Assembly: GCA_022457155.1 (NCBI GenBank)
Contig: JAJGOT010000053.1
Coordinates: 2,197,000-2,260,999, forward strand
Source: Cladopsammia gracilis
Lineage: Eukaryota; Cnidaria; Anthozoa; Scleractinia; Dendrophylliidae
Length of the DNA: 64,000 bases
Direction: 5' to 3'
Under the pieces are notes generated by a model that did not search any database, was not told where the DNA came from, and saw only the letters and a program-made list of their open reading frames with translations. How positions within the stretch are numbered: position 1 is the stretch's first letter; each line of letters opens with the position of its first letter. Positions 37,713 to 45,813 of the stretch are shown one piece after another. Both the position numbers and the translations under genes were made by a program.

Positions 37713-39014
37713 ATGAATGGAAATTTTAGAAGCCCGAATTTAGTAAAGAGATATGAATATACTTATTATGATTTAGAATCACCATTGAATTCTAATGTTG
37801 CAAATAATGATAGACAAGTAAAGGATAATTATAGATTTACAGTTGATAATTCATCAGAAGCTAATCCAATTGATTGGTATAATGCTTATTTAGAAGTTAA
37901 GTTTAAACTTGTTAGATATGATAATGGAGGTCAAATAGTAGCAGGAACTGATGCTACTAATAAATTTTGTACCACAACTAATGGTCATACTTTCATCAAT
38001 GAAATCCAAGTTGAATGTAATGGAATAACTGTATATAATAATACAAGAGCTAATGAAACATCAAATGTTTTATCTCTTTTGAAATATACTAAAAGTTATG
38101 CAGATACAGTTGGAAAAGATCAATTTTTCTATTTAGATACAAGTACAGGAACTGCAGAACCACGAGAAGATCAAGCATTATATAATAAAGGTTATGCTGA
38201 TCGGAAAAAATTAACAGATGCTGCAAGTGAAACTGTTTTTTCAATTCCTCTGAATTTATATAGTTATTTTGCAGCTTTTAAAAATAATCTTCATCCTAAT
38301 ATTAAAATGAATATTTTATTAAAACTAGAAGATGATACTAAAATTGTTTTTAGGGATGGTACTGATGCTCCAGATTCAAAAGTCATTATCACTAATTTAC
38401 GATTATGGTGTCCAAAAATTATTTTTAATGGAGAAGGAATGAAGTTGTATCTTGATAATTATTTAAAACCAAAAAAGTGGACTTACTTGAGAGAACATAG
38501 TGAAATATTACAATCTGGAGCTGTAAATAGCTACTTCAGAATAACTACAGGAATTAGAAGACCACGGCATGTATTCATTTGGTCTGTTCCCTCATTAAGT
38601 TATACTATACAAACAGCAAATATATTTACTTGGAATATTTTTGGAATTGGTGGAAATCGAAATTTTACTAGAGCACAATTAGAAGTAAATAATAGTATAT
38701 ACTATCCCCAATTGGAAATGACATCAAAAGAGGAATCGAGACTTTATCGCACATTAATGTCATATTCTTCAGCTTATAATGATTTACTAAGTGGACCAAT
38801 AATTGATAGAACAAATTTCAAAAATCTTTTTGGGATGTTATATTTTGATCTTAGAAATCAAGAAGAAGATGTTAAAGATGGTGTTGTATCACTAACTTTT
38901 AGATATGAGTTAAATGATACTCCAGCAGGAAATTATACATTGAATGCTTTGGTTTTACATGAAAAAGAAATTGAATTATACACTTCATCTGGAAAAATGC
39001 TTATAAAAGCATAA
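37713..39014 (+). CDS. major capsid protein (double jelly-roll)
   Basis: 433 residues, intact, ATG after TTTTTATATAATCTTAAAATAAA. N-terminal Tyr-Glu-Tyr-Thr-Tyr-Tyr-Asp-Leu, Asn-Asp-Arg-Gln-Val-Lys-Asp, Trp-Tyr-Asn-Ala-Tyr-Leu-Glu-Val-Lys-Phe; middle Thr-Phe-Ile-Asn-Glu-Ile-Gln-Val; later Phe-Ser-Ile-Pro-Leu-x-Leu and Thr-Asn-Leu-Arg-Leu-Trp-Cys-Pro; beta-rich C-terminus. This is the pattern and size of the hexon-like capsid protein of Polintons, which forms trimeric capsomers. Its intact state and full gene neighbourhood argue that the element could once form particles. Confidence 0.85.
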   Translation: MNGNFRSPNLVKRYEYTYYDLESPLNSNVANNDRQVKDNYRFTVDNSSEANPIDWYNAYLEVKFKLVRYDNGGQIVAGTDATNKFCTTTNGHTFINEIQVECNGITVYNNTRANETSNVLSLLKYTKSYADTVGKDQFFYLDTSTGTAEPREDQALYNKGYADRKKLTDAASETVFSIPLNLYSYFAAFKNNLHPNIKMNILLKLEDDTKIVFRDGTDAPDSKVIITNLRLWCPKIIFNGEGMKLYLDNYLKPKKWTYLREHSEILQSGAVNSYFRITTGIRRPRHVFIWSVPSLSYTIQTANIFTWNIFGIGGNRNFTRAQLEVNNSIYYPQLEMTSKEESRLYRTLMSYSSAYNDLLSGPIIDRTNFKNLFGMLYFDLRNQEEDVKDGVVSLTFRYELNDTPAGNYTLNALVLHEKEIELYTSSGKMLIKA

Positions 39015-39035
39015 AGTTATATAATCTTTTTTTGA

Positions 39036-39061
39036 TTTTAATACTAATTGAAGTATTAAAA
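39036..39061. terminator. palindrome between convergent capsid and coiled-coil genes
   Basis: TTTTAATACT/AGTATTAAAA, 10-bp stem and 6-nt loop, shared by both gene ends. Its core is identical to the palindrome at 33295-33321. Confidence 0.6.
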
Positions 39062-39062
39062 T

Positions 39063-40274
39063 CTAAGATTTTACCCATTTATTATACATTTTTTCATGTA
39101 ATTTTTTATCAATAGCTTCTATTCTTAATAATTCATCATTAATTTGTGAAATATCATTTCTTATAACTGGTGAATTATTCCCAGCAGCTATTGAACCAAT
39201 TAATACTTTTAATCTATCTGTTAATTCTTTTGGATCTTGATAATACATAACACTTGATCCAACCATTTTAGATTTTCCTGATGATTTATGAGGTGGCATA
39301 TTACTTAACATATTTAAATCATTAAAGATTTTTACAGCATTCATTGAATATTTTGTTTTAGGATTGTATCTCTTTGTTAATAGGCTTATAAGAGATTTAT
39401 CAGCATCAGCTTCATAGATTAATTTATCATTACGATAAGCTTTCAGTTTTAAATTTTTCATTAGGTTTGGTAAATCAATCATTAATCCACCATATTGATT
39501 ATTTTGAATTTTATAAGCATTTCTTCTTGGTTGTTTATATCTTCTTTTTCCCAAACCTTGACCTTTTTTTGGTGTAAGGACTGCTCCTTTTTTTGCTTTA
39601 ATTAAAAGATCAAGTTTATCTCTATATTTGTTAAATGATTCTGCTTCTTTTTCTAATTTTTCTAATTTTTCTTTTTCTTCTTTACTTATTTTACCTTTTT
39701 TAGTTTTTTTACTTGATATTACTGTTCGTGGTTGTGTATTTTTATCTTTTCTCTTAATTTTATAATCTATTTCTTTCACTTCTTGAATTTCTTCTTTTGA
39801 TAAACTTAAAAGTTCATTTAAAGGTTTTAATCCATATTTTTCAAAAATTTCTTTATCTTCATCAGAACTTCCTTTATCAATATCAATATCAAATACTAAT
39901 GGTGGTTTTTTTGCAATTGCTAATTGTTCTTCCTCTGCTTCTGGTCGTATTTGTGGTAATTCTTGATTTAATGTATAAATATCTTGTATTCCCTCTTTTA
40001 TAGCTTTTTGATTTTGTATCATCTGCCCAGTTAAAGCAAGTTGATTTTCTTTCAACTGTTCAATCATTTTATCTTGTTTTTCATCTGTCTTCTTCTGTTG
40101 TTCAACAATAGTTTCTTTTAATGGTTCTCTTAATGTCTTAAAATATTCACTCATAACAACATCACGGACTTGACCTTTGTCTTTCACTTCATTTTTAGCT
40201 TTAGTAACAGCTTTAGCTATTTTATATCCTTTATATTCTGAATCTGCATACTTTTTAATATTTTCTAAATTCAT
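39063..40274 (-). CDS. conserved coiled-coil protein, 403 aa
   Basis: ATG at 40274 behind TATAATCTTATAATAAAATG, almost the same motif as before the capsid gene, suggesting co-expression. Residues 45-110 form a Gln/Lys/Glu coiled coil, 130-240 are charged with many Lys-Glu pairs, and there is a basic Lys-Arg-Arg-Tyr-Lys-Gln-Pro-Arg-Arg segment near 255. The last 140 residues look folded (Tyr-Gly-Gly-Leu-Met-Ile-Asp-Leu, Lys-Ser-Leu-Ile-Ser-Leu-Leu-Thr-Lys-Arg-Tyr-Asn-Pro). Function unknown; position between capsid and ATPase suggests a virion or assembly role. Confidence 0.65.
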   Translation of the reverse strand: MNLENIKKYADSEYKGYKIAKAVTKAKNEVKDKGQVRDVVMSEYFKTLREPLKETIVEQQKKTDEKQDKMIEQLKENQLALTGQMIQNQKAIKEGIQDIYTLNQELPQIRPEAEEEQLAIAKKPPLVFDIDIDKGSSDEDKEIFEKYGLKPLNELLSLSKEEIQEVKEIDYKIKRKDKNTQPRTVISSKKTKKGKISKEEKEKLEKLEKEAESFNKYRDKLDLLIKAKKGAVLTPKKGQGLGKRRYKQPRRNAYKIQNNQYGGLMIDLPNLMKNLKLKAYRNDKLIYEADADKSLISLLTKRYNPKTKYSMNAVKIFNDLNMLSNMPPHKSSGKSKMVGSSVMYYQDPKELTDRLKVLIGSIAAGNNSPVIRNDISQINDELLRIEAIDKKLHEKMYNKWVKS

Positions 40275-40354
40275 TTTATTATAAGATTATATAATTATTT
40301 GTAAAAATAACATTTAATTTTATTCAAATTATCTATCATTATAATAAAATAAGT
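40275..40354. promoter_or_regulatory. divergent promoter region
   Basis: 80 bp between the ATGs of the leftward coiled-coil gene and the ATPase. TATATAAT on the leftward side and CATTATAATAAAATAAGTATG on the rightward side fit the start-adjacent motif. Confidence 0.5.
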
Positions 40355-40982
40355 ATGAAAATCCCAAATTATGATTCGAATCAAAAAATAAAGTCTAAAA
40401 AACTATGTGATTTCTTAGATGAAGATTTCAGAATGCTTATTGCTGGTCAAACCCGTTGTGGAAAAACAAATACTCTAATGCATATGATAAGATCCCCATT
40501 AGTTTACTATGATAAAATTTATTATTATGGTCCTAATCATAATCAAGAAAAATTACAAGACCTTAAAAAAAATAATGTCTAGAATTAGTGAAAAAGTTGG
40601 ATACTCTGTTTTAGAATTTCCAGAAGATATAATGGAAACAACAGAATATCCAGAAGATAATAGAAAAATTGTTGTATTTGACGATCTTGTTAATGCTACA
40701 GATGGAATTCAGAAAAAAATAGCAAATCATTATACTGATGGAAGACATCATGGTATCAGTCCTATTTATCTAAGTCAGAGTTATTATGATGTACCCTCAA
40801 AATTAAGATTAAATTGTTCTCATATGATTTTATATCCACCTGTGAGTAAAAATCATTTGAATCTTATTGCAAAAGAAAATTTGATTGATCCAAATCTTTT
40901 TAATAAACTTAGACCTTATGAATTCTTGTTTTTAGATAAAGAACAAAAATCAGTTACTAAGAATTTTGATGAAAAAATATAA
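40355..40982 (+). pseudogene. genome-packaging ATPase (FtsK/HerA type), frameshifted
   Basis: Frame one (40355-40582) has Walker A Ala-Gly-Gln-Thr-Arg-Cys-Gly-Lys-Thr at residues 30-38, and Tyr-Tyr-Tyr-Gly-Pro-Asn. After a run of eight A ending near 40573 the homologous protein continues in the +1 frame to 40982 with Walker B Ile-Val-Val-Phe-Asp-Asp-Leu-Val and the arm Tyr-Leu-Ser-Gln-Ser-Tyr-Tyr. The +1 offset does not suit -1 frameshifting (the -1 frame stops at once), so a base insertion in the A-run or slippage there is likelier. Total length is normal for Polinton packaging ATPases, which pump DNA into capsids. Confidence 0.85.
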
Positions 40983-40996
40983 TTAAAAAATAAAAA

Positions 40997-41419
40997 ATGG
41001 GAATATTCAATAATATCAATCAATTCACTAATAATAGACAAATCAGTCAAGAAATAAAACCTAATTTTTTCATTATTGCTAGTTTTATAAAAAGTATATT
41101 TCATAATCGTATAAACTTTAATTCAGGTTCTGCTATAATAATACCTTGCAAATGTAGTTTAATTCATATTCAATCTTATTTTTTTGCTCCAAAAGTACGT
41201 GATGATTATCAATATAAATTAATAATAAATAGAAATGGAACATTAACACGAAAACATATAATATTTAACTCCACCAATAATGAATATGTATATTTTGATA
41301 CTAACATTTTATTTAATAAAGATGATTTAGTATGGATAATGATATTTAAAAATGAACAACAAAATAATACTATCTCAAATGATCAAATTCTTTTTACTTT
41401 TACATTTAAACCAGAATAA
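40997..41419 (+). CDS. short fibre-like protein, 140 aa
   Basis: Its first nine residues are identical to those of the 626-aa protein that follows, and Arg-Gln-Ile-Ser-Gln-Glu-Ile also matches, but the repetitive shaft is missing. The remainder is a beta-rich domain ending Phe-Thr-Phe-Thr-Phe, the same ending as the long protein (Phe-Thr-Phe-Thr-Phe-Ser). It looks like a shaftless version with the same attachment peptide. Promoter and the end of the ATPase gene are also duplicated between the two. Confidence 0.65.
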   Translation: MGIFNNINQFTNNRQISQEIKPNFFIIASFIKSIFHNRINFNSGSAIIIPCKCSLIHIQSYFFAPKVRDDYQYKLIINRNGTLTRKHIIFNSTNNEYVYFDTNILFNKDDLVWIMIFKNEQQNNTISNDQILFTFTFKPE

Positions 41420-41464
41420 TATTGTAAAAGAAAATTTGATGAAAAATATAATTATAAAATAAAA

Positions 41465-43345
41465 ATGGGAATATTCAATAATATCAATCAATACACTAAT
41501 ATTGATATCAACGAATATATTAGACAGATAAGTCAAGAAATACATGCAAGCACAGGAATTAAATTAGATGCTGATAATAATTACGATATTGAACAAAAAC
41601 GATTAGTAAATCTTAGTGAAGGTATTAATTCTTCTGATGCTATAACTAAACATCAATTTGAAATTGGATTAGAATCAAAACCTAATCCTACTGAAGTTAT
41701 TCTTGTTAATGGAGCAAATCATATGACTGGTCATCTTGATTTAGGTGGAAATAGAATCGTTCGTCCTGGAGGAATTGAAATGAATCGAAAATTAATTACA
41801 AATATGGATACAGATGAAAATAATGATTTATCAGCTGTAAATGTGTTTACTTTGAAGAAAAATCTTAAAGTTACTAAAAATATAGATTTGAAAGAACTTT
41901 TTAATGTTATACAAAGTAAGCAACAAAGTTTTGGTTATTTAACACAAAATTATAACAATTTAGTTTCTTATAATGATGTAAAGAATATTTTCTTATCACG
42001 TAAAGAAGTCTCTCCAATGGAAAATGATATTAATATCAATGATCATCGAATATATAATCTATCAAAATTACCTACATTTAATCATGAAGTACCGAATAAA
42101 GAATATGTTGATCAACAAGATAATAACTTAAACAATATGATAAGTGATTTAAACACAAGAAAATTAAGCAATCCTTCTGGAAAAGACCTTATAATGCAAA
42201 GTCAAAAAATTAGGGGATTGTTAACAGATGAAAATGATCCAAATTCAGCAAGCAATGTTCAATATGTTAAAACAAAAACCAGTGAAAATACTACAAAAAT
42301 AACTAAATTAGAACAAGATTATAAAGATTATGTTAATAAATCTCATATCTCTTCTTCTTTTTACCAAAAAGATCAATTTAGATATTTAATGGAAAATGTT
42401 AATGAAAGTAGCAGTGAATATGGAATTACAGTATTTGGAATAAATGATTTTTCGGGGAGTCCTCATTTATTCAATAAAAAAGCATATGATTTTAAAATAA
42501 ATAAAAGTTCAAGTGATAATAAATACTCAGGAAGACTTAGTTTTAATTTATATAAAATTCCTGAAGGAGAATATACTATTTGTATTGAATTTTTTCCACT
42601 TTCTATGACAAATGTGAGTGTTGATGTTGTAAGTACAAGTTTAAATATTAATCAACAATCTACAAAAAAGTTTTCTAATTATACAAGATCAATTATTCAT
42701 TTACATAAATGGAAGATTTCCCCACCTGAGTATATTTATGTTGACATGAAATGCGATGGAATTTCATCTTCTCCTAATCAAGGACAAGGATATTTAATTA
42801 TTTATGGTGTTAAAAATTACGTAGCAGACGTTGAATCAAGTGTTTATGATTCACCATTCAATTTTGAAAATAAGAAAATGGAGATGCAGACGGATATTGT
42901 TATGAATAATCATGATATTAGTATTAAAAATCCAACAAAAGATGATCAACCTGTTAGTTTAGCTTTTTTAAAATCGTTGAAACAATATTTTGTCATTACA
43001 GGTTATCATTCTAGTACTGATGGATTTTATGTAAAATTCAATTCTGGAATAAATTCAATCGCTTTTCCATTTGATTGCACTTTAGAAACATTAAACTCTT
43101 TCGTTCTTAGCAGAGTAATTACAAACTCTGTTCGTTTTAATATAAAAATAAAAATAATTGGTCAACCAGATAGAATTTTAATTTCTGATGATAATGTTGA
43201 ACAAACTTTTACAAATATTAATCTACTATATAGAAAAAATGCAAGATTTAGCGTTGAAATAGTAAAAAAAAATCCTACTGGTCTAGCTGATTATCCAAAT
43301 ATACCTATTTCATTTACTTTTACATTCAGTAAAAGTTTATTATAA
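41465..43345 (+). CDS. long fibre/spike-like protein, 626 aa
   Basis: Intact. After an N-terminal anchor-like peptide, a shaft carries several repeats with a shared pattern (Met-x-Gly-x-Leu-x-Leu-Gly-Gly-Asn-Arg-Ile near 85-98; Asn-Asp-His-Arg-Ile-Tyr-Asn-Leu near 195; Ser-Gln-Lys-Ile-Arg-Gly-Leu near 245; Asn-Asn-His-Asp-Ile near 480), each followed by an Ala/Val-x-Lys/Gln-Tyr-Val type helix. This pattern is typical of trimeric fibres of viruses and phages. Two beta-rich globular regions follow (about 325-460 and 520-626). Likely host-attachment protein of the particle; inference from architecture. Confidence 0.65.
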   Translation: MGIFNNINQYTNIDINEYIRQISQEIHASTGIKLDADNNYDIEQKRLVNLSEGINSSDAITKHQFEIGLESKPNPTEVILVNGANHMTGHLDLGGNRIVRPGGIEMNRKLITNMDTDENNDLSAVNVFTLKKNLKVTKNIDLKELFNVIQSKQQSFGYLTQNYNNLVSYNDVKNIFLSRKEVSPMENDININDHRIYNLSKLPTFNHEVPNKEYVDQQDNNLNNMISDLNTRKLSNPSGKDLIMQSQKIRGLLTDENDPNSASNVQYVKTKTSENTTKITKLEQDYKDYVNKSHISSSFYQKDQFRYLMENVNESSSEYGITVFGINDFSGSPHLFNKKAYDFKINKSSSDNKYSGRLSFNLYKIPEGEYTICIEFFPLSMTNVSVDVVSTSLNINQQSTKKFSNYTRSIIHLHKWKISPPEYIYVDMKCDGISSSPNQGQGYLIIYGVKNYVADVESSVYDSPFNFENKKMEMQTDIVMNNHDISIKNPTKDDQPVSLAFLKSLKQYFVITGYHSSTDGFYVKFNSGINSIAFPFDCTLETLNSFVLSRVITNSVRFNIKIKIIGQPDRILISDDNVEQTFTNINLLYRKNARFSVEIVKKNPTGLADYPNIPISFTFTFSKSLL

Positions 43346-43359
43346 ACATTATAAATAAA

Positions 43360-43881
43360 ATGTCAATCACAAGAATAAAATCATTAAGAAATAAAAAAGA
43401 ACAAAAAGATATATTTGAATTCAATCATATTGCTTCAACTTTAAATCCTGAGAAAATCCAACAAATAAAAGATTTATACTCTTTTTATCATAAAAAAACA
43501 TGGATATATAAAAACAGTCAAAGTAAATATAAAAAAATAAATTATATTATGAATATTTCGTCTGTGTTACTAGCTTCAGTTGGTGTAATCACAGGTGGAA
43601 TAACCTTAAACCCTATTATTTTAAGTGTTTTAACTGGAGCTGGAATAATATTAAAAACATATCATGAAATGAAAAATTACAAAGGTAAATTAGATATGGT
43701 TAAATTTGGATTTACAACTTATGAAAAAGTGTTGACTAATTTACGAACAGCAATGAGAGGTGGTGAATTCGATTATCAGAAATTCATATCTGATATGAAA
43801 CTTTTGGATCAAGAAATGATTGAATTAACACCTACTTCATCGAAGATTGAAAAGAAATACATTAAAAAATATAAGACGTAA
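43360..43881 (+). CDS. membrane-associated protein, 173 aa
   Basis: Last gene before the right TIR, ATG after ACATTATAAATAAA. A charged N-terminal half is followed by two adjacent hydrophobic segments (about residues 62-95: Ile-Ser-Ser-Val-Leu-Leu-Ala-Ser-Val-Gly-Val-Ile and Ile-Leu-Ser-Val-Leu-Thr-Gly-Ala-Gly-Ile-Ile) with a tight turn, and a helical C-terminus. Probably a hairpin membrane protein; it could serve entry or exit. No family recognised with confidence. Confidence 0.6.
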   Translation: MSITRIKSLRNKKEQKDIFEFNHIASTLNPEKIQQIKDLYSFYHKKTWIYKNSQSKYKKINYIMNISSVLLASVGVITGGITLNPIILSVLTGAGIILKTYHEMKNYKGKLDMVKFGFTTYEKVLTNLRTAMRGGEFDYQKFISDMKLLDQEMIELTPTSSKIEKKYIKKYKT

Positions 43882-43902
43882 GTAGTTATTAGTTTAACTT
43901 AA

Positions 43903-44745
43903 ATAATTTTTTTTTCAGCTAACGCGTTAGTCGTTATTTTTTTTTATCATTTTTTTTTGTTATAATTTTTTTCGGCTAACGCGTTAGTCGTTTTTTTTTG
44001 TTACAATTTTTTTTGTCTAACAAACTTTACTAACAAACTTTACTAACAAACTTTACTAACAAACTTTACTAACAAACTTTACTAACAAACTTTACTAACA
44101 AACTTTACTAACAAACTTTACTAACAAACTTTACTTTTACGATAAACTTTACTAACAAACTTTATCATGTGTAAAATCATTAAATATTTAACCATAGTCA
44201 AAACAAACTGCAAGTGTTTGTATTTCAAGACTTTGTTAATCACTGTCAATAAAATTCACTGACCAAATACTAAAAAACCTTATATCTAAACAACGAAACA
44301 ACGAAACAAGTAGTTATTAAAACCAGTAGTGTAGCTGATCCTGATATTACTAAATCCCCACATTTTTCCGAAAACCCCCCGAGCGAGCGAGCCGAAGGCG
44401 AGCGAGCGAGGTCATAATTTTTTTACAGTTCAGTCATTTCAAACAAATATTACATTTCACGAATTTATTTAAGTTATTTAAGTTATTTAATTCTTAGAAT
44501 TTTTTTTAACTTAGTTAAGTAGAAACAACTCTTACAAAATGTTTTCATGTGTAAGAGTTGTTTATTTCCGTTTTAAAAAAATTTTTCTAAAATGAAAATC
44601 AATTTAAATCATAGAAATCAATATCACAGTTTTAATCAGGGTTTGAAAATACTCGATACTAAAAATTGAATGACGGGGGTTTTCGGAAAAATGTGGGGAT
44701 TTAGTACTTTCAGGGTGGGCTACACTACTGGTTTTAATAACTACT
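43903..44745. repeat. right terminal inverted repeat
   Basis: Reverse complement of 25430-26244. Contains the two CTAACGCGTTAG palindromes (43919-43930, 43976-43987), nine 13-bp units (44017-44133), an inner inverted copy of the terminus starting at 44309, and the hairpin near 44522-44562. It ends with TAATAACTACT at 44745, followed by TGCTAT. Confidence 0.95.
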
Positions 44746-44913
44746 TGCTATTTTTTTTTTATAAATGAAGGCTGTACCACAAGGAAGCCAGTGATTCTTC
44801 TGTGTGTTGCATATACCTAACGTGAACATTAGCAATGTAATTTATTTGTTTTAACGAGGGTTGTAGGAGACTGTGTCGTGATACTTCAGTAACGCTATTT
44901 GCCAGCGTTATTG
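44746..44913. repeat. right half of the interrupted host repeat, with TSD
   Basis: TGCTAT at 44746-44751 is the target duplication. TTTATAAATGAAGGCTGTAC and CTAACGTGAACATTAGCAAT follow, in the same order as in the uninterrupted copy near 25045-25120. Confidence 0.85.
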
Positions 44914-45813
44914 TTAAAGGGACACTGTCACCAGGGCGCATGCGCAAGTTTTTTGAATCGAAACTTGAAAAGTTTAGCCTAAATTTTTCAAGTTGAACCG
45001 TCAATTTCAAAATGGCGTTGACTAGTGGCGGCGGTCACGGTGGAAAACGAAGAAACTCGAGACGGAAACGGATAGTTGGTACGCCGAAAAGAGCGATGAA
45101 AGAGTGGTTGAAATCCTATAAACATGTTTATTTCGAGGATACAATTTCTAAGTCATGGCATGAAGCAAAGTTCATTGCAGACTACGAAACTTGCTCCGAT
45201 TCTGTCTTCACGGTGCGCTTGTTGTCGTTGGAATATTGTCGCTTATGCTAGAATATTGCTCACGTCACGAGAAAGTAAAGGATTTTAAATTATTAGCAGT
45301 GAGTCGGGACGTGACCCTTCAATGAAAGCGGTATTGAACGCGGCATTACACGGAGGCCGTTGAAAATTTGAGCGCTTTATAAGACGTTGTATGGGGAAAA
45401 AATAACGTAGATTTCGAACGGGTAATAAAGCGAAATTTAGACATTTATTCAATAAAGCGACACTATTAAACTCACCTCTGGTGTATCTTTTGTCCTTTGG
45501 GGTTTTTCTTTGTCGCCACTGTTTTCCCTTCATAAGAGTTACGGAGTCAAGGCAAGGTTTGAGATCGACAGAACTCGGAGGCGATCTGCGTCCCAAAAAT
45601 CCATCTAATCGGAGATTTTTTCAGCCACAGTTAAAGAACTATTTCCCTTCCACCATAAAACATGTCTGGCTTTTCGAAAATCATCGCAAATTACGCTGAA
45701 AATGAGCATTTTGTGCCATCGATTCCAAGATCCATAATGCCGGCCAAATGTTGTCAAGTAGACCGGAAGTGAGCCTGGGCCGCGCATGCGAATCCGTGAC
45801 AGTGTCCCTTTAA
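44914..45813. mobile_element. 900-bp TIR element with GGGACACTGTCAC ends
   Basis: TTAAAGGGACACTGTCAC...GGCGCATGCG on the left is inverted on the right as CGCATGCG...GTGACAGTGTCCCTTTAA. It carries a 79-codon plus-strand frame (45012-45251), basic and Ser/Gly-rich at the start with Trp-Leu-Lys-Ser-Tyr, and a minus frame near 45285-45596. Neither is a recognisable transposase. The 56788-57247 element has the same style of end (TTAAAGGG, then CTATGTCGC). Confidence 0.75.

Larger units (their letters stand above)
25430..44745. mobile_element. complete Polinton/Maverick (adintovirus-like) element
   Basis: A 19.3-kb AT-rich insertion with both terminal inverted repeats, a perfect 6-bp target duplication (TGCTAT) and the diagnostic gene set: protein-primed PolB, retrovirus-like integrase, adenain-type protease, packaging ATPase, double- and single-jelly-roll capsid proteins. 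Such elements are known as Polintons or Mavericks and overlap with the proposed adintoviruses. Near-identical TIRs and long intact ORFs suggest a fairly recent insertion. One gene (ATPase) is frameshifted and one tandem gene copy is decayed. It sits in an intron of TRAF-like gene B, orientation of PolB opposite to the host gene. Confidence 0.95.

Noticed and set aside
40355..40982. Programmed -1 frameshift in the packaging ATPase
   Set aside because: The second half is in the +1 frame and the -1 frame stops immediately after the A-run, so the signal seen at the other junctions does not apply.
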